NCBI GenBank assembly: GCA_020310875.1
Contig: CM035420.1
Span: 184,251,380 to 184,315,379, forward strand
Direction of reading: 5' to 3'
Source: Ceratopteris richardii
Lineage: Eukaryota; Streptophyta; Polypodiopsida; Polypodiales; Pteridaceae
DNA length: 64,000 bases
Shown here piece by piece: positions 11,172 through 22,500 of this stretch (positions within the stretch are counted from its first letter, which is position 1; each line of letters opens with the position of its first letter). A model generated the notes under the pieces. That model made no database searches. It worked only from the letters and a program-made list of their open reading frames with translations, and was not told the DNA's origin. A program made the translations under genes and the position numbers.

Positions 11172-11402
11172 TGTTAGAGTTTGAGGTCTGTGAAAGCACA
11201 TGAATAGCACAAGGAAGAAGAAGAAGCTTGGAGCACAAAACATAATACTGAATGTATTACCAAGTGAATGTACAAAGATAAGTAACCATTAGAGTTATAG
11301 GAATATATACAAGCCAAGAGAAAAAAACCTTCTAAAGAAGGAAAAATTTATCTCAACGCTCCTAAGTGTGTTTAGACACATCACTACCAAAATATATTAA
11401 CA
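11172..11402 (-). repeat. Copia-1 LTR, minus orientation
   Basis: A 231-base LTR read on the minus strand from TGTTAATATATT to ...CTCTAACA. It aligns along its length with the 230-base LTRs at 26912 and 31840 but is clearly more diverged. It follows the RNase H region (3' LTR position) and precedes a gag fragment (5' LTR position). Confidence 0.8.
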
Positions 11403-13065
11403 AATCCACCCTAGGAGTGATGCGCTGAACAAGCAGCTAGCACTCATGTATAAGGGAGTGTAAATCTATGTGGAAAGAGATCAATCCACAAAAGGAAATA
11501 AGCCCAAAGCTTTGTGAAAAGCTTCAAACTTCTCTTGAGGTAGAGCCTTTGTGAAAAGATGTGCAATCTTATCTTATGTGGGCACTCAGCCAAACTGATC
11601 TCTCTAGTAGAAAACCTCTCCCTAACCTAATGATAGTGCACCTCAATATGCCTTGTGTGAGCATGGAACACACTGTTCCTTGCAACTACCAATATGAAGA
11701 TGGTGGTGGTAGAAAACTGTCCAACAACCTAATCGGCCAAAAGGCGTTTGAGCCACACACACTCAAGAGTTCTTGTGAAAGCTTCCCAATACTTAGCCTC
11801 ACAATTATAAGTGGCAAGAGTAGTCTGCTTCTTGCTCAACCAAGATATGCATGAGCTCCCAAGCATGAAGCAAAAACTACTAGTGAACACACAAGTGTCA
11901 TAGCAACCAACCCAGTCAGAGTTAGAAAAATCATGTAAAGTTGGTGGTAGTGATCCCCCCTTTGGGATAAAATAATCCAACTAGCAGGATACCACTCAAG
12001 TAGCAAAAGATACACTTAACCGCCTGCTAATGCTTAACACCTGGGCAACGCATAAACCTACTCATCTATCAGATAGAAAATTGAATATCAGGCCAAGTTA
12101 TGCATAAGTAAATCAAGCATCCAATAGCCTGCCGATAGAGAACAACATCAAATGCATCTCCAACATCATGAAGACTCAATTGCAAACCTGTTTCCATAGG
12201 AGTGGCAATAGGTTTGCAATCTTCAAGGACAAAACACTAGAATAATGTGTCAATATATTTTGTTTGAAACAGAGTTATTCCACCATCAACTTGCATGAAC
12301 AGAATACCCAAATAATGATGCAAATGCCCTGCATCCGACATCTCAAATGATGCATGCAAATCATCCTTCGATTAAGCAATATGCTTCTCATTCGAACTAG
12401 TAAGAAGCACGTCATCAACATAGAAAACAACAACTAGAAGCACATTGTTTGCACACTTAACATATAAGATGCTCTCAATTGGAGTGTTCTCAAAACCATG
12501 TCCAATCAAGTAGGCATGTATCTTTTCATATCAAGCATGTGGTGCTTGATTCAAACCATATAATGCCTACACACTTTCTTTTCATGCCCTTTCTGCACAA
12601 GACCACGAGGCTGGAAAACATACATGTCTTCATATAATTCACCATTGAGAATGGCATTTTAATGTCCAACTGGTGTACATTCCAACCATGTTGGGATGCA
12701 AGTACACATATGCTATGAACGGTAGTCATTTGACATGTAGGTGCAAAGGTCTCATCAAAATCAATGCCTCTTTCTTGAGCATAACCTTTTGCAACAAGCC
12801 TAGCCTTATACCTATCAATTGTTCCATCAAGCTTACACTTCAGCTTGTATACCCATTTAGTGCCAATGGCTTTTTTTCATCAAGGCAAATCACATAAAGG
12901 CCAAGTACCATTCTTCATAATAGCATCACATTCTGATTGCATAGCAGCCATCCAATTTTCTACTTTTTTTTGCTTCATCAAAAGAAACAAGCTCATTCTC
13001 ATCACAAAGTCTAGAGGCAACCATTGCATGGCAATCTGATGCAAAAGAAGCACTATGAGAGCATG
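11403..13065 (-). mobile_element. Copia-1 RT/RNase H fossil, minus strand
   Basis: Ty1/copia remnant of the same family as the element at 26.9-32.1 kb. On the minus strand the parts are the end of the integrase-RT linker and RT (about 12.0-13.06 kb), then RNase H (about 11.5-11.98 kb, with SDWVGCYDT and SWLSKKQ motifs), then the LTR at 11172-11402. It is broken by many changes. It is cut at 13065 by a DNA transposon and resumes at 18688. Confidence 0.85.
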
Positions 13066-13099
13066 CATTAGGGGAAAAAATGAACCCTGCATGGGCCTT
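13066..13099 (+). repeat. Left terminal inverted repeat of the DNA transposon
   Basis: Exact reverse complement of 18654-18687 over 34 bases. Beyond this point the two ends diverge. Confidence 0.85.
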
Positions 13100-13592
13100 T
13101 TAGATTAAGGAGTGATTAGTGATTGACCAATCAAGAGAGGGTGGTGGCCACAATCTATACCCTATAAAATACTAGGCTGAAAGGGAGAGAGGGGACAAGT
13201 TTCCCCCCTATTTAATGAGCTGCCTCTAGAGAGAGAAGGAATCTCGTAACTAGGTTCGGCCCAAAAATTCAAATTTTTTAAAAAGTTTAAAAGCTCATCA
13301 TAACACCTGACAATGGACCCCCCATTACTTTTTAGGGTTAAAAGTGCTCTTTTTTTAACCACAAATTTGAAATCCGTGCATGATTTGAGCCGAAAAATGA
13401 TTTTTTTTTAAATACTAAGAAAAGAGGTATTTCGCTTCTAAACCTCATATTTTCATACTAGGTCCCAAAAGGACATCTTTTTTCCATTAGTTTCTCTCTG
13501 TAGCACACCATTGAAGTTCTTGTGTCTGGATTCCAAGCTATTTGCATCCCCCATATTGGACTATTGTTGTAGATTGAAGACCCTGAACTTCA

Positions 13593-13838
13593 ATGGCAAC
13601 ATCTAAAGGCTATAGGCAACCAAAAGATGAAGTTCTCACATTAAGGTGTCACAATATCAAATCTATAGATGGACAATACATGCCACATGAGTACTCCAAA
13701 GGTGCATGGTTGTACATGCAACCCTCTAGATATGGGCCTCATCAAGTTAGACATCTTGGAAACTTGGGTCTTCATTGTGGCCACAAAGGCAATGGCATGG
13801 TTGCTATTGCACAACATGTCTTGAAATGGAAACTATGA
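13593..13838 (+). other. Short open frame in the DNA transposon, unknown
   Basis: An 81-codon frame starting MATSKGYRQPKDE and containing several Cys and His (LGLHCGHKGNG). It is the most protein-like stretch inside the transposon. I do not recognise it. The sequence after it has branch-point and AG-like sites, so it could be an exon of a captured gene, or chance. Confidence 0.25.
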
Positions 13839-13909
13839 CACTCGAAAACTCTACTAGAATGAAATATTATATCAATTGTAAGTATTACTCTACAATATTG
13901 CATGGTTTA

Positions 13910-14203
13910 TAGTGTTGAATATATCTTTGACCTATCTAGATATGCTTTTATTTGTTACACACATATTTGCTTCTACTTTGGTGGATGAACAACCAGTTCA
14001 TACCCTTACAGGTGCTTTCCAAGAATTGCATGAAGATCTGAACATTTTTGTGAAATTTTGAGTTGTTGATGGCATTTAATATGTTTTTGACCTATCTACA
14101 TATGTTTTTTTGTGGTTAGGCTACATTTCTTTCTATGTAGTTAGAAGAAGAACCATTCCATAGCCTTACAAGAAGATTCTGAACATTGCATGAAATTTTG
14201 AAA
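13910..14203 (+). repeat. Diverged tandem duplication of about 150 bases
   Basis: About 13910-14060 and 14062-14203 align with each other: both contain TTGACCTATCTA-ATATG, a CAACCA/ACCATTC...CATA(C)CCTTACA segment, and an end with CTGAACATT...GTGAAATTTTGA or GAAATTTTGA. It lies within the DNA transposon. Confidence 0.55.
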
Positions 14204-14668
14204 GCATTAGTCAAATAATTTCTTCATGATGCATTTTTCTTTCCGTTTATGTAGATTGCAACAATTTTTAAGGTGAAAATATCCAACTCCAGACTAACAA
14301 GTTTTTCTAAGAGAAACATATTTTTCATGATCTATTTGAATATAAGCTATATTGAAAAGGGCACAAGCTTAGGAATCTACAAATGTTTTTATTATACATG
14401 TTATAATATTCCTTTCTTTAATACTCATATTTTAGTTTGTATTGTTCATAGGTTGTGAAGAGAGTGGATAATATAGCTAAATTCCTTCAAAATTGAACTA
14501 TAAATGAGGTTGGCATCTTTATTGTCATATATCTTTTTCTATGTGCTGATTTTCTTTAATTCTCTGAAATAGGTTTAACTTCAAAAAAAATGAGAGAAAT
14601 AGAAGAAATTTGGAGCGAATTTCAAAGGAGTTTGATTAGCATGATGTCCCTTTCATGCAACATCCTGA

Positions 14669-14956
14669 TGGGTGTGTGTAGAAGTGCGAGAGACACACAA
14701 GAAGCACACACAAGGAGCACAAACGCAGCAAGACACGCGGAGAAGATGATGGGTGGAATAGATCTCTCTATTGATGATGAACTGAACTGAAGTAAGAGCT
14801 GAATAATACCCCTAAGTACAAAGTACCACCACATATGAGAGTATCAAGTATGTGGTAACACGGGGAAAAACCTCTAGCCAGCAGTAGAGTAAAAAGTGCC
14901 CATGTATAGGGAAAAGGTTCACATCAAAGCTACCCGAGGAACACATAAGTGTAACA
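14669..14956 (-). repeat. Copia-2 LTR
   Basis: Matches 61146-61447 along its length. The boundary is supported by the shared TG/CA ends and by divergence of the flanks on the outer side. Confidence 0.8.
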
Positions 14957-16475
14957 AACCCCCCTGGAGCGAATGATGTGAACACATACAGGGAGTGAAA
15001 GATCAGCCCCCACAAGGTAATAAGCCTAAAGCTTTGCGAAAAGCTTCAAACTTTTCTAGTGGAAGAGCTTTGGTGAATATGCCTGCCACATTATCTTGTG
15101 CAGGCACATATACCAAATCAATATCTTCTGCATGAAGGCGCTCTCTCACATAGTGGTAATGCACCTCAATATGTTTGGTCAGTGCATGAAACATTGGGTT
15201 TCGTGCAATAGCCAAAGCACTTTGACTATCAGTGAGAATATGCGTAGCAGCATCAATCTGCATGCAAAGATCCATCAATAGGTGTCTCAACCATATACAC
15301 TCCACTGTAGCTGTGAAAATTGTCCTCTACTCAGCTTCACAACTCGATGTCGCCACTGTAGGTTGCTTTTTACTCAACCAAGATATGCATGAGTCTCTAA
15401 GGAAAAAGCAATTACCACTAGTGGACACGCGAGTATCATAACAACCAACCCAATCACTATCGGTAAAAGCATGCAAGCATGGCTGAATATCTCTACCATA
15501 AAAGAGACCTAGGCTCAAAGTTCCTCAGAGATATCTAAACACACATTTCACCGCTTGTCAATGCTTAGTGCCAGGGCTATGAATGAATCGACTCAACTGG
15601 GAAATTGCATATTGTATATCCGGCCTTATGCTGCATGCATATATAAGACATCCCACAGCTTGCTGATAAAGAGAAGTGTCAAATGCATCACTGGAATCCT
15701 CAAACGGAGAACATGAATCCTGTCTCAACTAGTGTGGAAGCTGACTTATTAGCCTCAAAGTCAAAATGTTGAAGTAGTTTTTCAACATACTTTGTTTGAT
15801 GCATAACAATTCCCCCCTCAACGGATACAAACTGGATGCCAAGATAGTAGCTCAAAAGACCAAGATAAGTGACATCAAAAGTATGCTACAAATCAGCCAT
15901 AAGAATGTCAAGTTTTGCATCACACCAGTCAAGAGTATGTCATCGACATAAAGAACAAGCACTATAAGATCAGCCCCATTTTTGCATACATAGAGTGTGC
16001 TTTCAATCGAACTACATGTGAAGCCAAGAGCAATCAAGTGATTATGGATTTTGTCATACCATGCACGTGGAGCTTGCTTGAGACCATACAAGACTTTATG
16101 CAAGCGACAAACCATATGCTCTTTCCCTTTCATAGCAAATCCAGGAGGTTTCTTCACATAAACCTCTTCTTGCAAATCACCATTCAAGAAGGCTGTTTTT
16201 ATGTCCAATTGATGCACTTTCCAACCTCGATGGGCAGCCAATGCAACCATGGTATGAATGGTAGTCATGCATGAAGTAGGTGCAAAAGTTTCCTCATAGT
16301 CAATGCCATATTGTTGTGCATATCCTTTGGCAACCAATCTAGCTTTGTAGCAATCAATGCTACCAACATATTTTCTCTTGATCTTATAAACCCAGTTTGG
16401 CATTCTTTCCTTTTGGCAATTCACATAACTCCCAAGTACCATTCCTATGTATGGAATCCATTTCTGATTGCATAG
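14669..16475 (-). mobile_element. Copia-2 fragment: 3' LTR, RNase H and RT, minus strand
   Basis: A Ty1/copia fossil closely related to the element at 61146-64000. On the minus strand: RT (about 15.85-16.47 kb, with YKARLVAKGYAQ, HQLDIKTAFLNGDL and YVDDILL), a decayed middle, RNase H (about 15.0-15.5 kb), polypurine tract AGGGGGGTT (near 14957-14966), and an LTR of 288 bases (14669-14956, TGTTACAC...ACACACCCA). It is 5' truncated at about 16475, with no second LTR. It is broken, with several breaks, and lies inside the DNA transposon. Confidence 0.85.
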
Positions 16476-18653
16476 CATGTTCTGTTTGGAGGTACATTGA
16501 GTTCAAATGGTTTATCACCAATAACTAGTGGATCTATTCTTCCCATTTGTGCATGTCCTTAGAATCTTTTTTTGAATGGTCACATCTGTGGAAGTTCATC
16601 TTCATCATGCTCTTAGGAATGATTCTATGGATGAGGCTATGAACTATTTTGATATTTTTAATCGACTTCACTCTATCATATTGAACCACTCGACTGTGTG
16701 GTGACCTCTGTTGCATGTAGACCACTTCATCCTCTCTGATGGGGCTTCATCCAAGGTGGTCATTATGTACCTTGAGCATGGATAGGACATATCACAAAAA
16801 CTTTTTACTATAAAATAATCAAATGGTGCCTCTTATGTAACTTTATTCCCAAGTTGAACTCTCAAAAACGTTTTGTGCATGATATTGATCATGATACAAA
16901 GGACTTGTTGATAGCCTCCAATTTTCACTTGCAATGTTGTGTTGTAATTTCATGACAACATTTCTAATTTCCAAACTCTTGCAAAAGTTGTTTGAAGAAA
17001 AGCAAGTGAGTATTATTCCAACTAGTCAACATGCATAGAACCACTAATATGACATGTACTTTTTAAGAAATTACTATTAGAACTATAGTGGGACTTTTCC
17101 ATTACTATTGAACTAGAATCTTGAATGATAAAAATCGATACATCAAAATTCTCCATATGACAATACAACATGTAATATTTCAATGAATAAAATGGGCACA
17201 ACCTAAAGAAACAAACAACATTTGTATGTAGAATGTAATTTACCTTTCGCTATTTCAAGTCATTGATGATTAGTATCGTTAATGTGAATTTGAGTCTATC
17301 ACCACAACATGTACCAAAAAGATAAACATATATAAAATCAAATTAAAAAGGGATATGAAAAGAAAATTAGCAGAGGCTTTTATTCTAGAAGAAAAACATT
17401 GATTTTTGAAGCTTCTATAGATTAAAAATTTATTTATTTATTGTTTTGTACAAACAGAAGCATATGTATATGAGTTCTTCATAAACTAAGGATATGATTT
17501 CTTCATTAACTCCTTAGTCATGGTTGCATGCTAAACATACCTATGCATACTTTCTTTTATGTGTAAGTATTCTATAGCAATATCAATCATGTCCTATTTA
17601 TAATTCATCTTCCTAATGAATAGCTTCTATAAGCATGGAGAAATGCTTTCACACACATTTGCCTATCCATACTGTGTAATATGGGTGTCATTCTTTTGAA
17701 AAGAAGGCGAAGTAAAAGAAACTATTTTCTTTGGTGTTGATGAAGAACTTATTTCTCAGATGAACTATCTATGCAAGGGAAATATTGGTTTAATTCTTTT
17801 GCAAATATGAGAATCAAGAAAAATATATACCTCATTGGAAGAATATGATGTATGTGTCCTCCCACTCCACATGAAAGAGCTTCCAATGATGGTATTGTGT
17901 GTTTTTTCTCCTGAAAATAGTAGATGAATATTGGAAAGTAAAATAAATAGTAGATCTTGGATCACAAGGAAAGAATGAACCACCTACTTGGACATGAATA
18001 TTGTCATCTCACGGCAGAAAGATTTCCTTGTGAGTGATTCCATTATTGTTACATCTTCTCCTTGGAGGAAATTGTTTGAGTACCCCATGGCTGCTAGAAT
18101 TCAAATGGTAAGAGAGAGAAAGAGAGAAGAGAATCAAAATAACATGTATAATGGACTAAGAAGTATCTGTACATAGAGAAAAGTACTTTTTTGATATGTG
18201 TCTGGGTCAAGGTGAGGTTTTCCATTCTATGTGAGTGAAAAAAATTTGAAAAACTCATTTTTTGAGGTAGGGAAAGTTAGGAGTTTGATGATGTGGCACT
18301 TTACTTTTGGAGGGAGTTTGGAAAAAGAACTATTTTGAGTGATTTTATTAAAAAATCCATATAAAAAAGTAACTTCTGACATGTATATTAAGAAATGGGC
18401 CCTTTTCAGTAAGCAGTAACTAAATATGTGACTTTTCAAAAAAAAGTCATTTTTTTATTGACAAAGATGGACGGATTTGATGATGTGTAAAGGGGAATCT
18501 CTCTCTCTTTCTTTTACAGAAGAGAGAGATGACCCTACTTGGGGCTTAAAAAAAGCCCAATCTAGCCTACTAAAAAGTACTCTATTAAATGCACTTTGTT
18601 CCCTCAAACAAGAACAAGATTAGGCTTAATCCCTTAAAATTAGGAATCCTTAC
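16476..18653. other. Inner part of the DNA transposon, no recognised protein
   Basis: AT-rich. A short frame near 17988-18176, SSPWRKLFEYPMAARIQMV, is followed by GTAAGAGA and looks like an exon end, but it is not recognised. At about 16.6-16.7 kb a plus-strand SMDEAMNYFDIFNRL-like stretch could be a gag trace. Neither is certain. Near the right end are short CT and GA runs. Confidence 0.35.
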
Positions 18654-18687
18654 AAGGCCCATGCAGGGTTCATTTTTTCCCCTAATG
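18654..18687 (-). repeat. Right terminal inverted repeat of the DNA transposon
   Basis: Exact reverse complement of 13066-13099. Confidence 0.85.
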
Positions 18688-18785
18688 GACGGAGTATGAT
18701 ATGATTGAGGTGCATCTAATTTGCTATCTTGTAATGTTTGCACCAACCATTTAGGCATAGTTTTTGCCTCCTCTATCACCATCGT
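18688..18785 (-). mobile_element. Copia-1 integrase-RT linker, continuation
   Basis: On the minus strand this matches the linker of the intact family member near 30.07-30.15 kb (AKTMPKWLVQTL, then DSKLDAP). It continues the remnant that ends at 13065, which shows the DNA transposon jumped into the copia. It is joined to LINE sequence at about 18785. Confidence 0.75.
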
Positions 18786-20960
18786 TAAGGATAATACAAC
18801 CTTTATTTTGAACACAATCTACTACAATATTAATGGAAGATTTGAAGGCTCTTTTTTTGTGATTTATCTGAGAGCCACTGACTAAGGAAAAGATATCCAA
18901 ACAATTAAGAAAGTACTCATTATAAGAATCATCAACAAGCATAATCATGTTAGTGTCATCAAAAAACATCTATAATCCAAGTTGAGTTGAGGAATTAGGG
19001 ATCTTAATGCCTTTGACAAGAGCATGAGCCGTAGCATCTTTGACCAACCACCCCAAGGCATCACTAGAAATGGCAAAAAGAAGAGGGGCAAGGGGACACC
19101 CTTGCTTTATGGATCTAGCAAGTCTAAAAGGCTGAGATAGAGTCCCATTAATTGAGATTCTAGAGAAGGCATTAGCAAAGAGGGTACACATACATTTGAT
19201 GAACTTTTTTCCAAGAACAACACCATGAAGAGATTGGAGGAAAAACTCCCACTCAATTCTTTTATAGGCTTTATCAAAGTCAATTTTAAAAAAGAATAAC
19301 TCTTGATTGGACTCTTTCGCATAGTCCATACCTTCCCAAAGGGAGATGATAGCATCAAGGATAAATCTACCTTTAATGAAACCTTTTTGTTGAGGCAAGA
19401 CAATACTATCCAAGATGGGGCTAAGCCTTCTAGCAAGGTAGGAGACAAAGATTTTGTAGATGGTAGTAAGCCACGATATGGATCTCCAATTATCCAACTC
19501 ATCTTTAGGACCTTTTTTATGCACTAACTTGATCACACCAGTGTCGATATCCATAGGGAGAGCACCTTTAGCAAGGGATTGTTTCCACATCAAAAGAATA
19601 AAGTGGTTCAAGAAATCTTCAACTCAATGAAAACCTTATTAGGTAAACCATCAAGAATCTTTAACTAATGGTTTCTTTAACCCCTCCTGTAGTGAGGTAC
19701 ATGTGTAGTAGGGTAGCTAGGCCTTGAAGAATCATTTCTTCCTTTTAAGAGCAATACTCGCTGTGGCCCTCTAGATGTCCTCCCCCCACTTGGGAGTGCT
19801 AGAGAAAACATTGGTGAAGAAGCAAGTAGCCTCTTGAAAGTTCTCTTTAATATTGATAGAAAAACCACTAGACTTTTTCTTGAACATGGTCATGAAGTTT
19901 TTAATTTTCTTCTTCTTCATAAAAGAGAACATACTTTTGTTAGGTTTATCAAGATTTCCAGCCCAATAATCCCTTGATGAAGTAAGAATTCCACTTTTTG
20001 TTCATGAAGCACACTACCATCAAAATCCTTGATCAAAAGGCTTGTCTTAATAGGTTTGTTCGTGCCTATTTCTACCATAACTTGCATATCTCATTCGGGA
20101 TTACTGTTCCCTCTATTTCCTTGCCCTAAAAATTTGCCCAATAGGCAACTCAAACTATCAAGCCAAGGATAATATTCTACAGGGAAGTTTCGATACCCTA
20201 CCCAGAGAAGAACTTTGGTGGGTTTAGGTCCCCGAGGATTAAACCCCACATACCACTTGAACAAAGATATGAGTGTGAACTTGATAAGCCATTGTCCCTC
20301 ACTAAAAACTTTCAAAGCACTATCAAGATCTTCAAGAAAAAGAGGAAAAAATTATTCGGAGGTATTGTACATGTCGCACAAAGAAACCTTTACTCTTCTA
20401 GTGGTCTCTAATCTAGTGTCTTAAAGTTTCTTGTGGTGATCTTGTGCCGTGACAAAGACCCAATGACCACCCTATCGCTTAGTTGAGCTCGCCATATATG
20501 AAGGCTATACCTATCCATAATGAGAGTGGACTCCTCAGTATCATCCATGTTCAGATGATGAGAGTGTTCCTCATTGTCAATCTTTTCTTTGCCCTTGCTC
20601 GAGGTGCTTGAGAAGTGAGTAGGGATGTTACCTGGAGGATCGAAACCTTGGAAGATTTAGTTATCATTGTTGTTCTATATCTTGAGAGCATCGGAAAAGG
20701 ATTTGGAAGGGGACACACTTGTCGCTCTTGCTCGATAGGGGATTGCAAGTCGCAACATCACTCTCTACATAACAAGAAGAAGCTCTAGCCCCGACAGTTC
20801 ACCTCCTCTCGGGTTAAGTTTCTCCGTGAACCGATTGACTTGATTATTCTAAATGACAAATGAATAGAGCTCAATGAGGGGCTTGTAGAAACCCACGTGC
20901 CTGACTTGCTTTCATTATCCACATAATATTTTTGCGGTCATTTTAGGAAAGTTCGATCGT
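18786..20960 (-). mobile_element. L1-type LINE with internal deletion (LINE-1)
   Basis: On the minus strand: a 5' region (20.80-20.96 kb) shared with 39.05-39.21 kb; ORF1 (about 20.0-20.76 kb) with a DUF4283-like part (FSEGQWLIKF, VGFNPRGPKP, FPVEYYPWL) and a following VEIGTNKP-like stretch; then the RT lead-in and RT (about 18.8-19.99 kb) with VIKLVHKKGP, QQKGFIKGR, KIDFDKAYKRIEW, SIKQGCPLAPLLF and FFDDT (for the usual FADDT). The endonuclease of ORF2 is missing, so ORF1 is fused to the RT lead-in by an internal deletion of roughly 1 kb. The RT thumb, zf-RVT and poly(A) end are also missing; the element is cut at 18786 beside the copia remnant. Stops and frame changes show it is dead. Confidence 0.8.
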
Positions 20961-22500
20961 TTTTTTTCATAAAAGGGAAGTTCAGCTTTGGCCTATTCTC
21001 TCGGACTTTAATTAATAAAGAGAAAGAAAGAAAAAGTACAGGTGATTGGCACTACTGCCCTGCCCTTGGGACCCCCCATATCCCATAAGGCAGGGGTAGA
21101 ACATGCCAAACTAGAGAGCGTTACAAAGGAGGTAAATGACCCTCTCATCCCCCTCATGTGGAGCCCACTCAGATTTGAGCTTGTTGTTCTTGATGAAAAA
21201 CACTTTATGATGCCTGAAAGGTGGGGAACTCTTGCAGTTGGAGATTCTTTTGCCAAGGAGGAACCAGAGACTTCTCGATCGACCACTCATTAGGAGGTTG
21301 TCCAAAGTTGTAGGCACACCATGCCCTCCAAATCTTCTAGAGAATCTCCCCTCTTATAGCATTTCATAGAGCCACTAAGAAGCCGATCGCTTCACCTAGA
21401 AGTGTCTTGTTTCCAGGTGGTTTGTTCTTGCAGTTTCAAAACATTCACTAGGGTTTGCCATAGTCGAAGAGACTTGGGGCATGCGAAGAAGATGTGGCCA
21501 AGGTCCTCAATTCTATGACGGCAACGCTTACACCATGGCAGAGCCCCACAAATTTTGCTATCCTTTAGATTGGTCCAAATGCCACGGTGGAGGCCGATTT
21601 GCCACATGAGAACAACCTTTTTAGTCTCGATGAGGGGATGCCAAATAGACATGAACTTCAGATCCCAACGTAGCCTCATCCAGGTCAAGCACCACTTCAT
21701 GTTTAGAGTGACATGATAATCCGTGTTTCCCTTGATTCTAGGAATTTTGGAAAGGCAATTTTCATTGTTCCAAATAATACCCTCATGGCACGGCGGATCC
21801 TGTCCAATGAGGAGTCTGGTTTTTTATCGTTTCCAAGCGAGGCATCTGCTCTGAAGGAGGATCCATTCTTCGTAGTTCACTCTTATTTCAGGATCTATGT
21901 CCTCAAAGCTGATCCACTAGCCAGTTTCTTGTTTTTAGAGGTGTTTTCATTGTCTGAACCCCTTGTTCCAGAGCCTCTTTGCACTTTGGAGGTTCCAGGA
22001 ATCCACGCCTCTGATGCCAGTGATTGAAAACCAGATTGAGTCATTTTGTCTGATTCCAACCACCCATTTTCAATCTTCTTTGATTGTGATGAATTGTTTG
22101 AACTTGTTCCAATTCTGCGACATAGAGGACACAAGATTCAAGCCTTTGGGGGATACTGGAATGGGGGAGAATAAAAGGGTAAGGAGTCCCAAGTCCTTCC
22201 AACCAGGGAGGCCCACCAGCATAATAATGCTCTCGTTTCTGAAAATGAGCTTGGCCCAAGAGGTCTCATAGTTGCACCAAGCCCTACGGATCCATTTACC
22301 CACCAACTTGTCAGCCATCCCTTCTATATCCATGATGCCTAAACCGCCACAATCCTTCTCGCTCATGCAGGTAGACCATTTAATTTTGCGAATCCCCCTC
22401 CTGTTGTGGCCCCCTGTCCATAGAAAATTTTTGCAGATTCTTTCCAATTTGATAAGCTCTTACTCTGTCGGTCTCCATCAAAAGAGAAAGTAAATTCTAG
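20961..22500 (-). mobile_element. L1-type LINE, 5'-truncated copy with 3' end (LINE-3)
   Basis: On the minus strand: the end of RT (about 22.07-22.49 kb) with CKNFLWTGGHNRRG and GGLGIMDIEGMA, a zf-RVT-type zinc-binding region (about 21.39-21.70 kb) with WQIGLHRGIWTN, CKRC and HIFFACPKSLRLW, then a 3' UTR (20.97-21.30 kb) that is shared with 39.97-40.39 kb and ends in a run of A (T at 20961-20968 on the plus strand). It is a normal 5'-truncated LINE insertion. Its poly(A) end abuts the 5' end of LINE-1. The frame is interrupted. Confidence 0.8.

Larger units (their letters stand above)
13066..18687. mobile_element. DNA transposon with 34-bp perfect terminal inverted repeats
   Basis: Inserted in the minus-strand copia remnant, whose sequence stops at 13065 and resumes at 18688. 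The ends are exact inverted repeats of 34 bases, beginning CATTAGGGGAAAAAATGAAC at 13066 and mirrored at 18654-18687. Comparison with the intact copia at about 30150 suggests the host sequence resumes with no duplication, or with a 3-bp ATG if the last bases belong to the target. The 5'-CATTA end resembles the CACTA group but the fit is imperfect, and no transposase motif was recognised, so the family is open. It is about 3.8 kb without the copia fragment at 14.7-16.5 kb. It may be non-autonomous, carrying captured host sequence. Confidence 0.75.

Noticed and set aside
16590-16780. Gag-like plus-strand frame near the copia truncation point
   Set aside because: The motif is too short and decayed to assign to a family.
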